A DNA stretch of 64,000 nucleotides, from the NCBI RefSeq assembly GCF_039649665.1, contig NZ_JBDJAW010000004.1, positions 124,001 through 188,000 on the forward strand. The letters are read 5' to 3'. The translations under genes were made by a program, and so were the position numbers. The notes beneath the pieces are model-generated. The model had not been told where the DNA came from and did no database searches. It saw only the letters and a program-made list of their open reading frames with translations. Every line of letters begins with the position of its first letter. The first letter of the stretch is position 1. Of this stretch, positions 18,179-26,101 are shown piece after piece. Source of the DNA: Microbispora sp. ZYX-F-249. Its GTDB lineage: Bacteria; Actinomycetota; Actinomycetes; Streptosporangiales; Streptosporangiaceae.

Positions 18179-19256
18179 TGCCGAACTGCCCGCCTCCGGC
18201 GCGACCACCCTCAACGGCAAGGGCCTGGCCCTGATCCCTCGCACCGACGCCAAGCAGACCATGAAGGACTTCAAGTCCGACCAGGAGGTGCGCTGGTGCC
18301 CCGGCTGCGGTGACTACGCGATCCTGGCCGCGGTGCAGTCCTTCCTGCCCGACCTGGGCCTGCGCCGGGAGAACATCGTGTTCGTCTCCGGCATCGGCTG
18401 CTCCTCGCGCTTCCCGTACTACCTCGACACCTACGGCTTCCACTCCATCCACGGGCGGGCCCCGGCCATCGCGACCGGGCTGGCCGCCTCCCGGCCCGAC
18501 CTGTCGGTGTGGGTCATCACCGGGGACGGCGACGCGCTGTCGATCGGCGGCAACCACCTGATCCACGCGCTGCGCCGCAACGTCAACCTGAACATCCTGC
18601 TGTTCAACAACAGGATCTACGGCCTGACCAAGGGGCAGTACTCCCCGACCTCCGAGATCGGGAAGATCACCAAGTCGACGCCGATGGGGTCGCTGGACAA
18701 GCCGTTCAACCCGATCTCCCTGGCGATCGGCGCCGAGGCCGGGTTCGTCGCCCGCACCATCGACTCCGACCGCAAGCACCTGCAGAGCGTGCTGCGTCAG
18801 GCCGCCGAGCACCGCGGCGCCTCGCTGGTGGAGATCTACCAGAACTGCAACATCTTCAACGACGGCGCCTTCGACACGCTCAAGGACCCGGCCACCCGCG
18901 ACGAGATCACCGTCAAGCTGGAGCACGGCCGGCCGATCGTCTTCGGCACCGGCGACAACGAGCAGGCCGTACGGCTGTCGCCCACGGGCGGCGTCGAGGT
19001 CGTCCGGCGTGCGGAGGTGGCCGACAGCGAGATCCTCGTGCACGACGCCCACAACCCCGACCCGTCGCTGGCGTTCGCGCTGTCCAGGCTGGACGAGCCG
19101 GCCTTCCGGCACGTGCCGATCGGCGTCTTCCGCTCGGTCGACCGGCCGTCCTACGACCACCTGCTGAACGAGCAGGTCCAGGCGGCCACGGCCGACAAGG
19201 GCACCGGCAGCCTCGCCGACCTCCTCCACGGCGGCGACACCTGGACCATCGCCTGA
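18171..19256 (+). CDS. korB: 2-oxoacid:ferredoxin oxidoreductase, beta subunit (TPP and Fe-S)
   Basis: 361 residues. WCPGCGDYAIL (~42-52) holds two cluster cysteines, GIGCSSRFPYY a third; the thiamine-diphosphate motif is GDGDALSIGGNHLIHALRRN (~117-136) with LLFNNRIYGLTKGQ after it. Start GTG, 8 bp overlap with the alpha gene, so translation is coupled. Followed by a strong terminator at 19271. The pair next to a nuo set without NuoE/F/G suggests that reduced ferredoxin is the intended electron donor. Confidence 0.94.
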   Translation: MTSAELPASGATTLNGKGLALIPRTDAKQTMKDFKSDQEVRWCPGCGDYAILAAVQSFLPDLGLRRENIVFVSGIGCSSRFPYYLDTYGFHSIHGRAPAIATGLAASRPDLSVWVITGDGDALSIGGNHLIHALRRNVNLNILLFNNRIYGLTKGQYSPTSEIGKITKSTPMGSLDKPFNPISLAIGAEAGFVARTIDSDRKHLQSVLRQAAEHRGASLVEIYQNCNIFNDGAFDTLKDPATRDEITVKLEHGRPIVFGTGDNEQAVRLSPTGGVEVVRRAEVADSEILVHDAHNPDPSLAFALSRLDEPAFRHVPIGVFRSVDRPSYDHLLNEQVQAATADKGTGSLADLLHGGDTWTIA

Positions 19257-19270
19257 GCGAACCACCAGAG

Positions 19271-19300
19271 AAGGGACCCGTCTTCGGACGGGTCCCTTTT
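19271..19300 (+). terminator. Rho-independent terminator after the 2-oxoacid oxidoreductase operon
   Basis: A perfect 12-bp stem AAGGGACCCGTC/GACGGGTCCCTT with a TTCG tetraloop is followed by TT. It starts 15 bp after the beta-subunit stop. Confidence 0.9.
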
Positions 19301-19402
19301 CGCATTAGCGGCCCCGAACATTGTTCTCGCCGTCAACCCGGGTCTCGACCGGACCGTCTCCCATGCCGAGACGCAGCATGATCGAGCACCTAGGGAGAGC
19401 GC

Positions 19403-20371
19403 ATGGCCCGGCCCCCTTCCTCCGGACCGCCGTCACCCGCACGGCCGGAAGAACCCCCATGGGTGGGAAGGAAGGTCCTGGTCACAGGAGCGCCGGGATT
19501 CATCGGAAGCCGTCTCGCCCGCCGGCTCGCCGACATGGGCGCCGAGGTGCACGCCGTCAGCCGAAGCTCCGTGCACCGGCAGGACCCGGGCCTGTGTGAA
19601 CGGGTGATCCGGCACGCCGCCGACCTGCGCGACCGGGAGACGACCGGGACGCTGCTCCGGGAGATCCGCCCGGACGTCGTCTTCCACCTGGCCGGGGAGG
19701 TCGACGGAGCGAGGGAGGTCGATCTCGTGCTGCCCACGCTGGAGAGCAATCTCCTGGGCACGGTGAACCTCCTCGGTCACGCCGCTGCCCTCCCCGGGGT
19801 CCGGGTGATCCTCTGTGGCTCCAGTGAGGAACCCCGGCCCGCCAACGAGCAGTCGCCGCCCCCGTCGCCGTACGCGATGGCCAAGTGGGCGGCCACCGGC
19901 TACGCGCGGCTGTTCCACCGGTTGTGGGGCGTCCCCGTCACCGTGCTGCGGCCGACGATGGTCTACGGCCCCGGCCAGCGGGACGCCCGGAAGCTGGTGC
20001 CGTACCTGGCGCTGTCCCTGCTGCGGGGCGAGGAGCCGCGTCTCACCAGCGGGAGCAAGCGGGCCGACTGGGTGTACGTGGACGACGTGGTCGACGCGTT
20101 CGTCCTGGCCGCCGAGACCGACCGGGCCGCCGGGCAGGTGCTGGACGTCGGCACGGGGGTTCTCACCTCCGTCAGGGAGACCGTGGAGTTGCTCTTCCGC
20201 ATCTCCGGCACCCCATTGCGGCCGCGGTTCGGCGCGGTCGCCGATCGCCCCCTCGACGCGGCCCAGACCGCCGACACCGGGCCGGCTGCCGAGATCCTCG
20301 GCTGGAAGGCCGTCGTCGGCCTGGAAGAAGGGCTGCGACGGACGCTGGCCTGGTATGCCGAGCGCAGGTAA
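19403..20371 (+). CDS. NAD-dependent epimerase/dehydratase (extended SDR)
   Basis: 322 residues. Rossmann motif TGAPGFIGSRLARRL (~32-46), active-site YAMAKWAATGYAR (Tyr-x3-Lys) and VLRPTMVYGPGQRD identify an extended SDR acting on a nucleotide sugar. It resembles GDP-6-deoxy-lyxo-hexulose reductase or UDP-glucose 4-epimerase; the substrate is not fixed. About 20 N-terminal residues (proline-rich) precede the fold. First gene of a plus-strand trio with an oxygenase and a methyltransferase at the left edge of the polysaccharide locus. Confidence 0.85.
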   Translation: MARPPSSGPPSPARPEEPPWVGRKVLVTGAPGFIGSRLARRLADMGAEVHAVSRSSVHRQDPGLCERVIRHAADLRDRETTGTLLREIRPDVVFHLAGEVDGAREVDLVLPTLESNLLGTVNLLGHAAALPGVRVILCGSSEEPRPANEQSPPPSPYAMAKWAATGYARLFHRLWGVPVTVLRPTMVYGPGQRDARKLVPYLALSLLRGEEPRLTSGSKRADWVYVDDVVDAFVLAAETDRAAGQVLDVGTGVLTSVRETVELLFRISGTPLRPRFGAVADRPLDAAQTADTGPAAEILGWKAVVGLEEGLRRTLAWYAERR

Positions 20372-20402
20372 CAGAAGACTCCAGAAAGGCGATAGCCGTA
20401 CC

Positions 20403-21284
20403 GTGACCGTTATCTTCTCAGGTCCCCTTCTGACGGACGAAGAGCGCCGCACACGCCTCTACGAGGGGCAGGTCTTCCTGTATCCGGCCCGTCCCGAGTC
20501 CCTGGCGCTGATCGAGTTCGCGCGGGAGCTGATCGGCGACGCGTTCGGCGGGTTGGACCCGGAAACGGCCCAGTACGACCTGCCCGTGGAGAAGTTCGCC
20601 GCGATCCTCGCCGAGCTCAAGCCGAAGTTCATCCACCACCCGCGCGCGAAGGAACTGCTGCGGGCGCTGCTGCTCTCCTTCGGCTGCGACGCCGACCGGA
20701 CGTACTTCGACGTGCCGAGGATGCGGTCGTCCACCTCCGACGACTACCTCACCACCGGGATCGCCTACGCGTTCCACCCTCACCGGGACACCTGGTATTC
20801 GGCGCCCCTGAGTCAGGTCAACTGGTGGATCCCGATATACAAGGTCGTGCCCGAGAACGTGATGACGTTCCATCCGCGTTACTGGAGCACCCCGGTCAAG
20901 AACGGGTCCGCCCGCTACGACTATTACGAGTGGAACCGGACCAGCCGGTTCAACGCCGCGCAGCACATCGGCACCGACACCCGGGAGCAGCCCAAGCCGG
21001 AGGAGCCGATCGAGCTGGAACCCCGGGTGACCCTCGTGCCCGAGCCGGGCGGCGTCATGGTCTTCTCGGGCAACCAGCTGCACTCGTCGGTGCCGAACAC
21101 GTCGGGCAAGACCCGCTTCAGCATCGACTTCCGTACGGTCAACGTGGACGACGTCATCGCGCGGCGTGAGGCGCCCAACGTCGACTGCGCGTGCACCGGC
21201 ACCACACTCCGCGACTTCCTGCGCGTCTCCGACCTGGAGCGGCTGCCGGAGGATGTCGCGCTCGCCTACGAGGGCAAGGGCTGA
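20403..21284 (+). CDS. 2-oxoglutarate/Fe(II)-type oxygenase
   Basis: 293 residues from GTG. HPHRDTWYSAP provides an H-x-D-like iron pair (HRD), and the distal histidine with the 2-oxoglutarate arginine is in GNQLHSSVPNTSGKTRFSID. Between them is a long segment with many aromatic residues (NWWIPIYKVVPENVMTFHP). The family hydroxylates small molecules or sugars. It starts 31 bp after the SDR stop, likely the same transcript. Substrate unknown; could modify the surface glycan or its sugar nucleotide. Confidence 0.7.
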   Translation: MTVIFSGPLLTDEERRTRLYEGQVFLYPARPESLALIEFARELIGDAFGGLDPETAQYDLPVEKFAAILAELKPKFIHHPRAKELLRALLLSFGCDADRTYFDVPRMRSSTSDDYLTTGIAYAFHPHRDTWYSAPLSQVNWWIPIYKVVPENVMTFHPRYWSTPVKNGSARYDYYEWNRTSRFNAAQHIGTDTREQPKPEEPIELEPRVTLVPEPGGVMVFSGNQLHSSVPNTSGKTRFSIDFRTVNVDDVIARREAPNVDCACTGTTLRDFLRVSDLERLPEDVALAYEGKG

Positions 21285-21351
21285 TGACCGTTCCGGCATT
21301 GGACAGTCTCCGCACGCCCCCAGGAGCCCCCGCATCAGAGAGGCCCCGCCC

Positions 21352-22011
21352 ATGAGCCGTCTGAACGCCCTGCGCAACCGCTTCGTCGACGCTCCCGGCT
21401 CGCTGGGCGCGAAGGCCCGGGCGCGGCGGTGGAGCTGGTTCGCCGAGTGCTTTCCGGACCTCGACCGGATGAACGTCATCGACCTCGGGGGGACGGCCGG
21501 AGCCTGGCTGCGCGCCCCGGTCAGACCGGCCCACGTGCACATCGTCAACCTGGAGAAGCCGCCGACGGACCTGCCGTCCTGGCTGCGCGCCGACGTCGCC
21601 GACGCCTGCGACCTGCCGGCCGAGATCCGGAACGGCACCTACGACCTGGTCTTCTCCAACGCGGTGATCGAGCACGTGGGCGGTCACCAGCGCCGGCAGA
21701 TCTTCGCCGACACGGTGCACGCCCTGGCCGACCGGCACTGGGTGCAGACGCCCTACCGCTACTTCCCGGTCGAGCCGCATTTCCTGTTCCCCGGCTTCCA
21801 GTTCCTCCCGCTGACGGCCCGGACGGAGATCCTCCGCCGCTGGCCGCTCATCCACACGCCGACCTCGGACCGGGAGGCGGCACGGCGCATCGTGATGGAC
21901 GTCGAGCTGCTCAGCGTGACGGAGATGCGGCACTACTTCCCCGGCTCGCGGATCCGGTTCGAGCGGCTGGCCGGCCTGGTGAAGTCGGTGATCGCCTACA
22001 AGCGCGCCTGA
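21352..22011 (+). CDS. SAM-dependent methyltransferase (class I)
   Basis: 219 residues. Motif I VIDLGGTAGAWL (~41-52), acidic motif II region VNLEKPPTD, motif with DLVFSNAVIEHVGG (~97-110). The YRYFPVEPHFLFPGFQF segment is typical of methyltransferases found in polysaccharide loci. Start chosen at the ATG giving MSRLNALRNRF. Last gene of the trio; a strong hairpin follows 8 bp after the stop. Confidence 0.8.
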   Translation: MSRLNALRNRFVDAPGSLGAKARARRWSWFAECFPDLDRMNVIDLGGTAGAWLRAPVRPAHVHIVNLEKPPTDLPSWLRADVADACDLPAEIRNGTYDLVFSNAVIEHVGGHQRRQIFADTVHALADRHWVQTPYRYFPVEPHFLFPGFQFLPLTARTEILRRWPLIHTPTSDREAARRIVMDVELLSVTEMRHYFPGSRIRFERLAGLVKSVIAYKRA

Positions 22012-22018
22012 CGCCGGA

Positions 22019-22053
22019 CGAGCGGCCGGGCCCCGTGGGGGCCCGGCCGCTCG
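22019..22053. terminator. Bidirectional hairpin terminator between convergent genes
   Basis: A perfect 16-bp inverted repeat CGAGCGGCCGGGCCCC/GGGGCCCGGCCGCTCG with a GTG loop lies between the methyltransferase stop (22011) and the stop of the minus-strand beta-helix gene (22060). There is no T-run; actinomycete terminators often lack one. Confidence 0.75.
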
Positions 22054-22059
22054 TCGTCG

Positions 22060-23589
22060 TCACGACTTGCCGGGATTCACGGCTCCGCCGTCCTCCCAGG
22101 TGTTGCCCTGCCAGACGTTGCCGGAGCCCTCGTGGTCCCAGTAGGCCACCGGGCCGGCGTGCCCGCCCTTCGGCCACACCTGGCGGCTGAAGACGTTGCC
22201 GATGACCTTGACGTTCGACGAGGTGCCCTTGGTGCCCGCCCCGGCGTACAACGCCCAGCCGCCGCCCGCCAGCAGGTTGCCCTCCACCGTCACGTCGCGG
22301 ATGACCCCGAAGTCCTGGAACAGCGCGATGGCGCCGGTCTGGTCGAGCGTGTTGATCACCGTGTTGTGCCGGATGATCAGCTGCGTGCCCTTGGCCGGCG
22401 CGCTGGTGCTCATGATCATGTCCGTGTGGTCGCCCGAGTAGTACTTGGGGTCGTGGAGGTAGGAGTCCTCCACCACGCCCTGCTCGGTGCAGATGCCGTT
22501 CGAGATCGTGTGGATGTCCACGCGCCGAATCGTGATCATCTTGCCCTGGTTGAGGATGCCGAACTGGGTGCGCACCTTGCCGTTGCCGAAGACCTCGACG
22601 TCCTCGACCGTCAGCCCCGAGTGGCCCTCACGCTGGAGGATCCCCCAGTAGTCCCGCTGCCCGCGGACCCGCGTGTTGCGGATGGTCACGTTGTCCGCGT
22701 CCACCGTGATGTCGCCGTAGACGTCCAGGCCGTCGATGACGGTGCCGTCCTTCGTGATGACGAGCGAGTCGGACCTCTTGAGCGTGACACCCGCGGGGAC
22801 GCCCGTGTTGCCCGGACCCGGCCAGTCTCCCGTACGCGGCGGCGTCGTCCCGTTCGACGGTGTCGGGGAAGGACGGGCGGACGCGGACCTCGACGGCGTC
22901 GGTGAGGGCCGGTCCGGGAAGGGGGAACGCGACGGGCTGTGTGCCGGACTCTGTGCCGGACTGTGCGACGGACTGTGCGTCGCGCTGCGCGAAGGGGTCG
23001 CGCTACGCGAAGGAACGGCGCCGGGAGAAGGACTGCGCGTGGGGACGACGCTGGGAGAGGGTCCGCGCGTGGGCCGGACTGTCGGCCGGTGGGTCGGCCA
23101 GAAGGTCGGGCGCGTCGTCGGGCGCGTCGTCGGGCGGAGGGTCGGCGACGCCTCCGGTGGAGGGCCGGCCGAGATGCCCGGACGCGGGGAGGCCGACGAT
23201 CTCGCCGTCCAGGACACCCTCGGAGTGGGCCGCACAGTGGGCCGCACAGTGGGCCTCACAGTGGGCCGGTGTCCCCTCCGCGGCGGCAGGGTGGTCCACC
23301 AGGTGACCGCCGGATACGGGTTCCGCCGCCCCGTGGGAGCCGGCGTCGCCCCTTTGCGACCGCGGCGGGAGGAGGGCGAGGCCCTGACCACCTCGGCGCC
23401 GGCCGCCCGCGCTTCCGCCCGCGCGTCCTGCTCCGCGCCGTCCCGCGAGCCGGCGCCCGTCAGCGCGACCGTCCCGTCGGACGCGTCCCGGCCGCCGGCG
23501 CCGCATCCGCCGCCGGCGAGGACGACGAGGGCGGACAGACCCGCCACGACCAGCAGCCCGCTTTTCCGGGTGTCCTTATATATCCGCAC
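22060..23589 (-). CDS. Secreted right-handed beta-helix protein with repetitive linker (paralogue 1)
   Basis: 509 residues. I chose the GTG giving MRIYKDTRKSGLL because GGAAGGAG lies at ideal spacing; a GTG seven codons upstream is possible. An N-terminal signal peptide ends near GGGC (a poor lipobox). Residues ~60-240 are low-complexity Pro/Thr/Arg and Ser/Pro repeats (RPTVRPTVRPT, SPSRS). The C-terminal ~260 residues form a parallel beta-helix (TVIDGLDVYG, NVTIRNTRVRG, GLTVEDVEVFGNG, IIRHNTVINTLDQTGAIALF) of the pectate-lyase type. It may bind or cleave the exopolysaccharide; catalytic residues cannot be assigned. Paralogue of the next gene. Confidence 0.8.
   Translation of the reverse strand: MRIYKDTRKSGLLVVAGLSALVVLAGGGCGAGGRDASDGTVALTGAGSRDGAEQDARAEARAAGAEVVRASPSSRRGRKGATPAPTGRRNPYPAVTWWTTLPPRRGHRPTVRPTVRPTVRPTPRVSWTARSSASPRPGISAGPPPEASPTLRPTTRPTTRPTFWPTHRPTVRPTRGPSPSVVPTRSPSPGAVPSRSATPSRSATHSPSHSPAQSPAHSPSRSPFPDRPSPTPSRSASARPSPTPSNGTTPPRTGDWPGPGNTGVPAGVTLKRSDSLVITKDGTVIDGLDVYGDITVDADNVTIRNTRVRGQRDYWGILQREGHSGLTVEDVEVFGNGKVRTQFGILNQGKMITIRRVDIHTISNGICTEQGVVEDSYLHDPKYYSGDHTDMIMSTSAPAKGTQLIIRHNTVINTLDQTGAIALFQDFGVIRDVTVEGNLLAGGGWALYAGAGTKGTSSNVKVIGNVFSRQVWPKGGHAGPVAYWDHEGSGNVWQGNTWEDGGAVNPGKS
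23224..23269 (-). repeat. 12-bp tandem repeat in the beta-helix gene linker
   Basis: Near-perfect units of acagtgggccgc occur in tandem, in frame, encoding Arg-Pro-Thr-Val. A second group with unit gcgtcgtcgggc lies at about 23102-23137. Repeat-number change would alter linker length without shifting the frame. Confidence 0.7.
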
Positions 23590-23768
23590 AGTCGACTCCT
23601 TCCGGTCCACGGTTATGCCGACTGTCCGCCTCTATAGGGGGAGGCTCCTTCGGGAGGGTAGCCACACCTGACACACAATGTGGGCTGTTTTCGCAAAAGG
23701 AACCATTTTCAGCGCAATCTACATGCGTCCCAATCCGCGTATAAATCGCATTCAGGCGACAAAGGGTG

Positions 23769-24704
23769 TTATTCGGGCGTTACCTTCCCGCCGCTCTCCC
23801 AGACGTTGTCCCGCCAGACGTTCCCGCGGCCGTGGGCGTCCCAGTACGCCACCGGGCCGGCGTGCCCACCCTTGGGCCACACCCTGCGACTGAAGACGTT
23901 GCCGATGACCTTGACGTTCGACGAGGTGCCCTTGACGCCCGCTCCCGCGTACAGCGCCCAGCCGCCGCCCGCCAGCAGGTTGCCCTCGACCGTCACGTTC
24001 CGGATCACGCCGAAATCCTGGAACAGCGCGATGGCGCTGGTCTGGTCGAGCGTATTGACCGCCGTATTGTGGCGAATGATCAATTCGGTTCCCCTGGCCG
24101 GCGGTCCGGATGACATGATCATGTCGACGTGATCGTCTTTGTAGAGCTTCGGGTCATGGACGTAGTTGTGCTCGATGAGGCCCTGCTCGGTGCTGATGCC
24201 GTTGGAAATCGTGTGGATATTCGCCCGCCGCACGGTGATCATCACGCCCTGGTTGAGAACACCGAACTGCGTGCGTTCCCTGCCGTTGCCGAAGATCTCG
24301 ACGTCCTCGACCGTCAGCCCGGAGTGGCCCTGCCGCTGGAGGATCCCCCACCAGCCCGGGGTACCGCGAACCCTGGTGTTTCGGATGGTCACGTCGTCGG
24401 CCTCGACCGTGATCGCGCCGTTCACCTCCAGGCCGTCGACGACCGTGCCGTCCCTGGTCACGGTGATCGATCCGGACGGGCGCAGCCTCGTCCCCTCCGG
24501 CACCCCGGTGTTGTCCGGCCCCGGCCAGGCCGCCGGCCGCGACGGTGAGGGCGCGGGGCTCGGCGTGGTGCGCGCCGACGGCGTCGCCGAGGGGGTCGGA
24601 CGCTTCGGGCCGCCGTCCGTGGTCGCCTGGCACGCGGTCTGCGAGGTCACCAGTACGGCTCCCGCGAGCAGGACCGCCGTACGCCTCGTCACCGCCCGGC
24701 GCAC
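23769..24704 (-). CDS. Secreted right-handed beta-helix protein (paralogue 2)
   Basis: 311 residues. The GTG giving MRRAVTRRTAVLLAGAV has AAGGAA ten bases upstream and creates a good signal peptide ending near SQTACQ; the frame stays open to 24836. A short Ser/Pro/Thr linker (~40-65) is followed by a beta-helix almost identical in plan to paralogue 1 (NTGVPEGTRLRPSGSITV, GLTVEDVEIFGNG, HTISNGISTEQG, ALYAGAGVKGTSSNVKV). It ends 179 bp before the start of paralogue 1 on the same strand; that gap is A/T-richer and may carry a separate promoter. Confidence 0.78.
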   Translation of the reverse strand: MRRAVTRRTAVLLAGAVLVTSQTACQATTDGGPKRPTPSATPSARTTPSPAPSPSRPAAWPGPDNTGVPEGTRLRPSGSITVTRDGTVVDGLEVNGAITVEADDVTIRNTRVRGTPGWWGILQRQGHSGLTVEDVEIFGNGRERTQFGVLNQGVMITVRRANIHTISNGISTEQGLIEHNYVHDPKLYKDDHVDMIMSSGPPARGTELIIRHNTAVNTLDQTSAIALFQDFGVIRNVTVEGNLLAGGGWALYAGAGVKGTSSNVKVIGNVFSRRVWPKGGHAGPVAYWDAHGRGNVWRDNVWESGGKVTPE

Positions 24705-24899
24705 GCCGGGCCAGTTCCTTGGGCGATGCGGGCGCACCGGAATGACGTGATGCGGCTCACCGCGCTTACCCCCCTTGCGCCCGTCGTGCGGGCCTGTCGG
24801 CGCCGTGCGTCCCGGCGCATCTCCGGCCGCCATCACCGTACCGGGCGAGTCCGCGCCACGCCGGGAATACCGGCGGCGAGCCTCCCGCGCCCCGTCCGG

Positions 24900-25709
24900 C
24901 TACGCCTTGCCGTCGCGGCTGAGCAGGTCCACCAGCGCCGGAGGCGTCCAGCGCTTCAGCGTCTGACGGAAGTTGCTCTTCCACTGCTCGCCGGGCCGCT
25001 GCTTGAAGAGGGTCGTGTGGTCCGCGCCCGTCTCCTCCTCCGGCCGGCCGTTCGTGTAGTAGTACAGCGCCATCGAACGGCGGGCGCGGTCGTCCGGGCA
25101 CGTCAGCGGATCAGGGTGCCCGTGGTTCGCGTCGTCGGTCGTGGCGAAGACGACGAAGCGGTTGAAGACCGGCAGGATCTTGTGCTCGCAGTGGGTCATG
25201 TCCTTGTCCCAGAGCTGCAGGTGACCGCCGTAGTCCTCTTTCCAGTCCTTGTTGAGGTAGAGCAGCCCGTTGAGCCGCCGGTCGAGGTTGAGCCTGCGGT
25301 GCCGGTTGAAGTCGGCGTGCACCTTCAGGAACCCGCCGGGCTTGATCTGGTGCAGTCCGCCGCCCTCCAGGTGCGGATCGGAGACGAGCTGCGTGATCCC
25401 CGTCAGCCGTTCGAGGAACTCGACGAACACCTGGCCGTTGAACTCGGCGAGCAGGTGGCGGGTGGCGGGGCCCATCCGCTCGGTGTCCGCCAGCGCGAGC
25501 TTGATCTCGCGTGAGCTGTCGAACTGCTGCCAGCTCGCGTCCCGCGGCTCCGGGAACTCCTCCAGGATCGGCTCCAGCACGCCGGGCGGCAGGAAGTCGT
25601 CGATCACCACGTGCCGGAACGGCCGGGCGTCGAGGAAGTCCTGGCGCCGGCGGTCGGCCAGCGGGAACAGGTCCTCCCGACGGAAGGTGAACGCCTGGGT
25701 CTCCTGCAT
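24900..25709 (-). CDS. 2-oxoglutarate/Fe(II) oxygenase, prolyl-4-hydroxylase-like
   Basis: 269 residues. Iron ligands: LKVHADFNRHR (H-x-D) and the distal histidine in NHGHPDPL, with a co-substrate arginine in RARRSMALYYY. A double-stranded beta-helix fold of the P4H type with LNGLLYLNKDW as the central strand. Start ATG after GGGAGAG. It is unrelated at sequence level to the oxygenase at 20403. Such proteins occur in polysaccharide loci, where they may hydroxylate a sugar or amino-acyl group; substrate unknown. Confidence 0.82.
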   Translation of the reverse strand: MQETQAFTFRREDLFPLADRRRQDFLDARPFRHVVIDDFLPPGVLEPILEEFPEPRDASWQQFDSSREIKLALADTERMGPATRHLLAEFNGQVFVEFLERLTGITQLVSDPHLEGGGLHQIKPGGFLKVHADFNRHRRLNLDRRLNGLLYLNKDWKEDYGGHLQLWDKDMTHCEHKILPVFNRFVVFATTDDANHGHPDPLTCPDDRARRSMALYYYTNGRPEEETGADHTTLFKQRPGEQWKSNFRQTLKRWTPPALVDLLSRDGKA

Positions 25710-26101
25710 CGATCTCTCCCTCGCCGCCGGCTGAAAGGTGTCTTTCTCGATCCGTCGCCCCCGCGCTCGCCACCGCGCACGGAACGGCGAGGCCCCGACT
25801 TGAATATCGTGCGGCGAATCCGCCGGTGTTACAGCGTCGCGTCCGGCCAGACGTTCCTCGGCCTCTTCCTTGACACGAACAGCCGGCGGCCGGCTCGGCG
25901 ACGACGTGGACGCTCGCACATCAGGAGACCGGCGAGCCGGGCGAGATCGCCGTGGTCCACGACCGAGTCCGCTGAGCGGGGACGCGCGCCCGGCCACATC
26001 GACGCTCGACGCCGGGGCGAAGACCGCGGAACGCATTGCCTCCCGGATGCACCGCCTCTAGCATGCGCCTGGCGGGCAGTTCCCGACCCCCGGAGGGCCG
26101 C
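25710..26101. other. Gene-free divergent gap
   Basis: 392 bp between the oxygenase and the divergent glycosyltransferase. The minus-strand frame stays open, but it has no start with a ribosome site and no family-like content. It contains TTGACA at 25870-25875 with no matching -10, and a better promoter-like pair at 26036-26064. Confidence 0.5.
26036..26064 (+). promoter_or_regulatory. Putative promoter of the glycosyltransferase/rmlC pair
   Basis: TTGCCT (26036-26041) and TAGCAT (26059-26064) are separated by exactly 17 bp, placing the start about 30 bp before the ATG at 26102, which is preceded by GGAGGG. Confidence 0.35.

Noticed and set aside
23590..23768. Possible riboswitch before the first beta-helix gene
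   Set aside because: Only a small CTCC-CGAA-GGAG hairpin is visible; insufficient for a call.
25710..26036. Open minus-strand extension upstream of the oxygenase at 24900
   Set aside because: The MQETQAF start has a good ribosome site; upstream residues are compositionally shadow-like.
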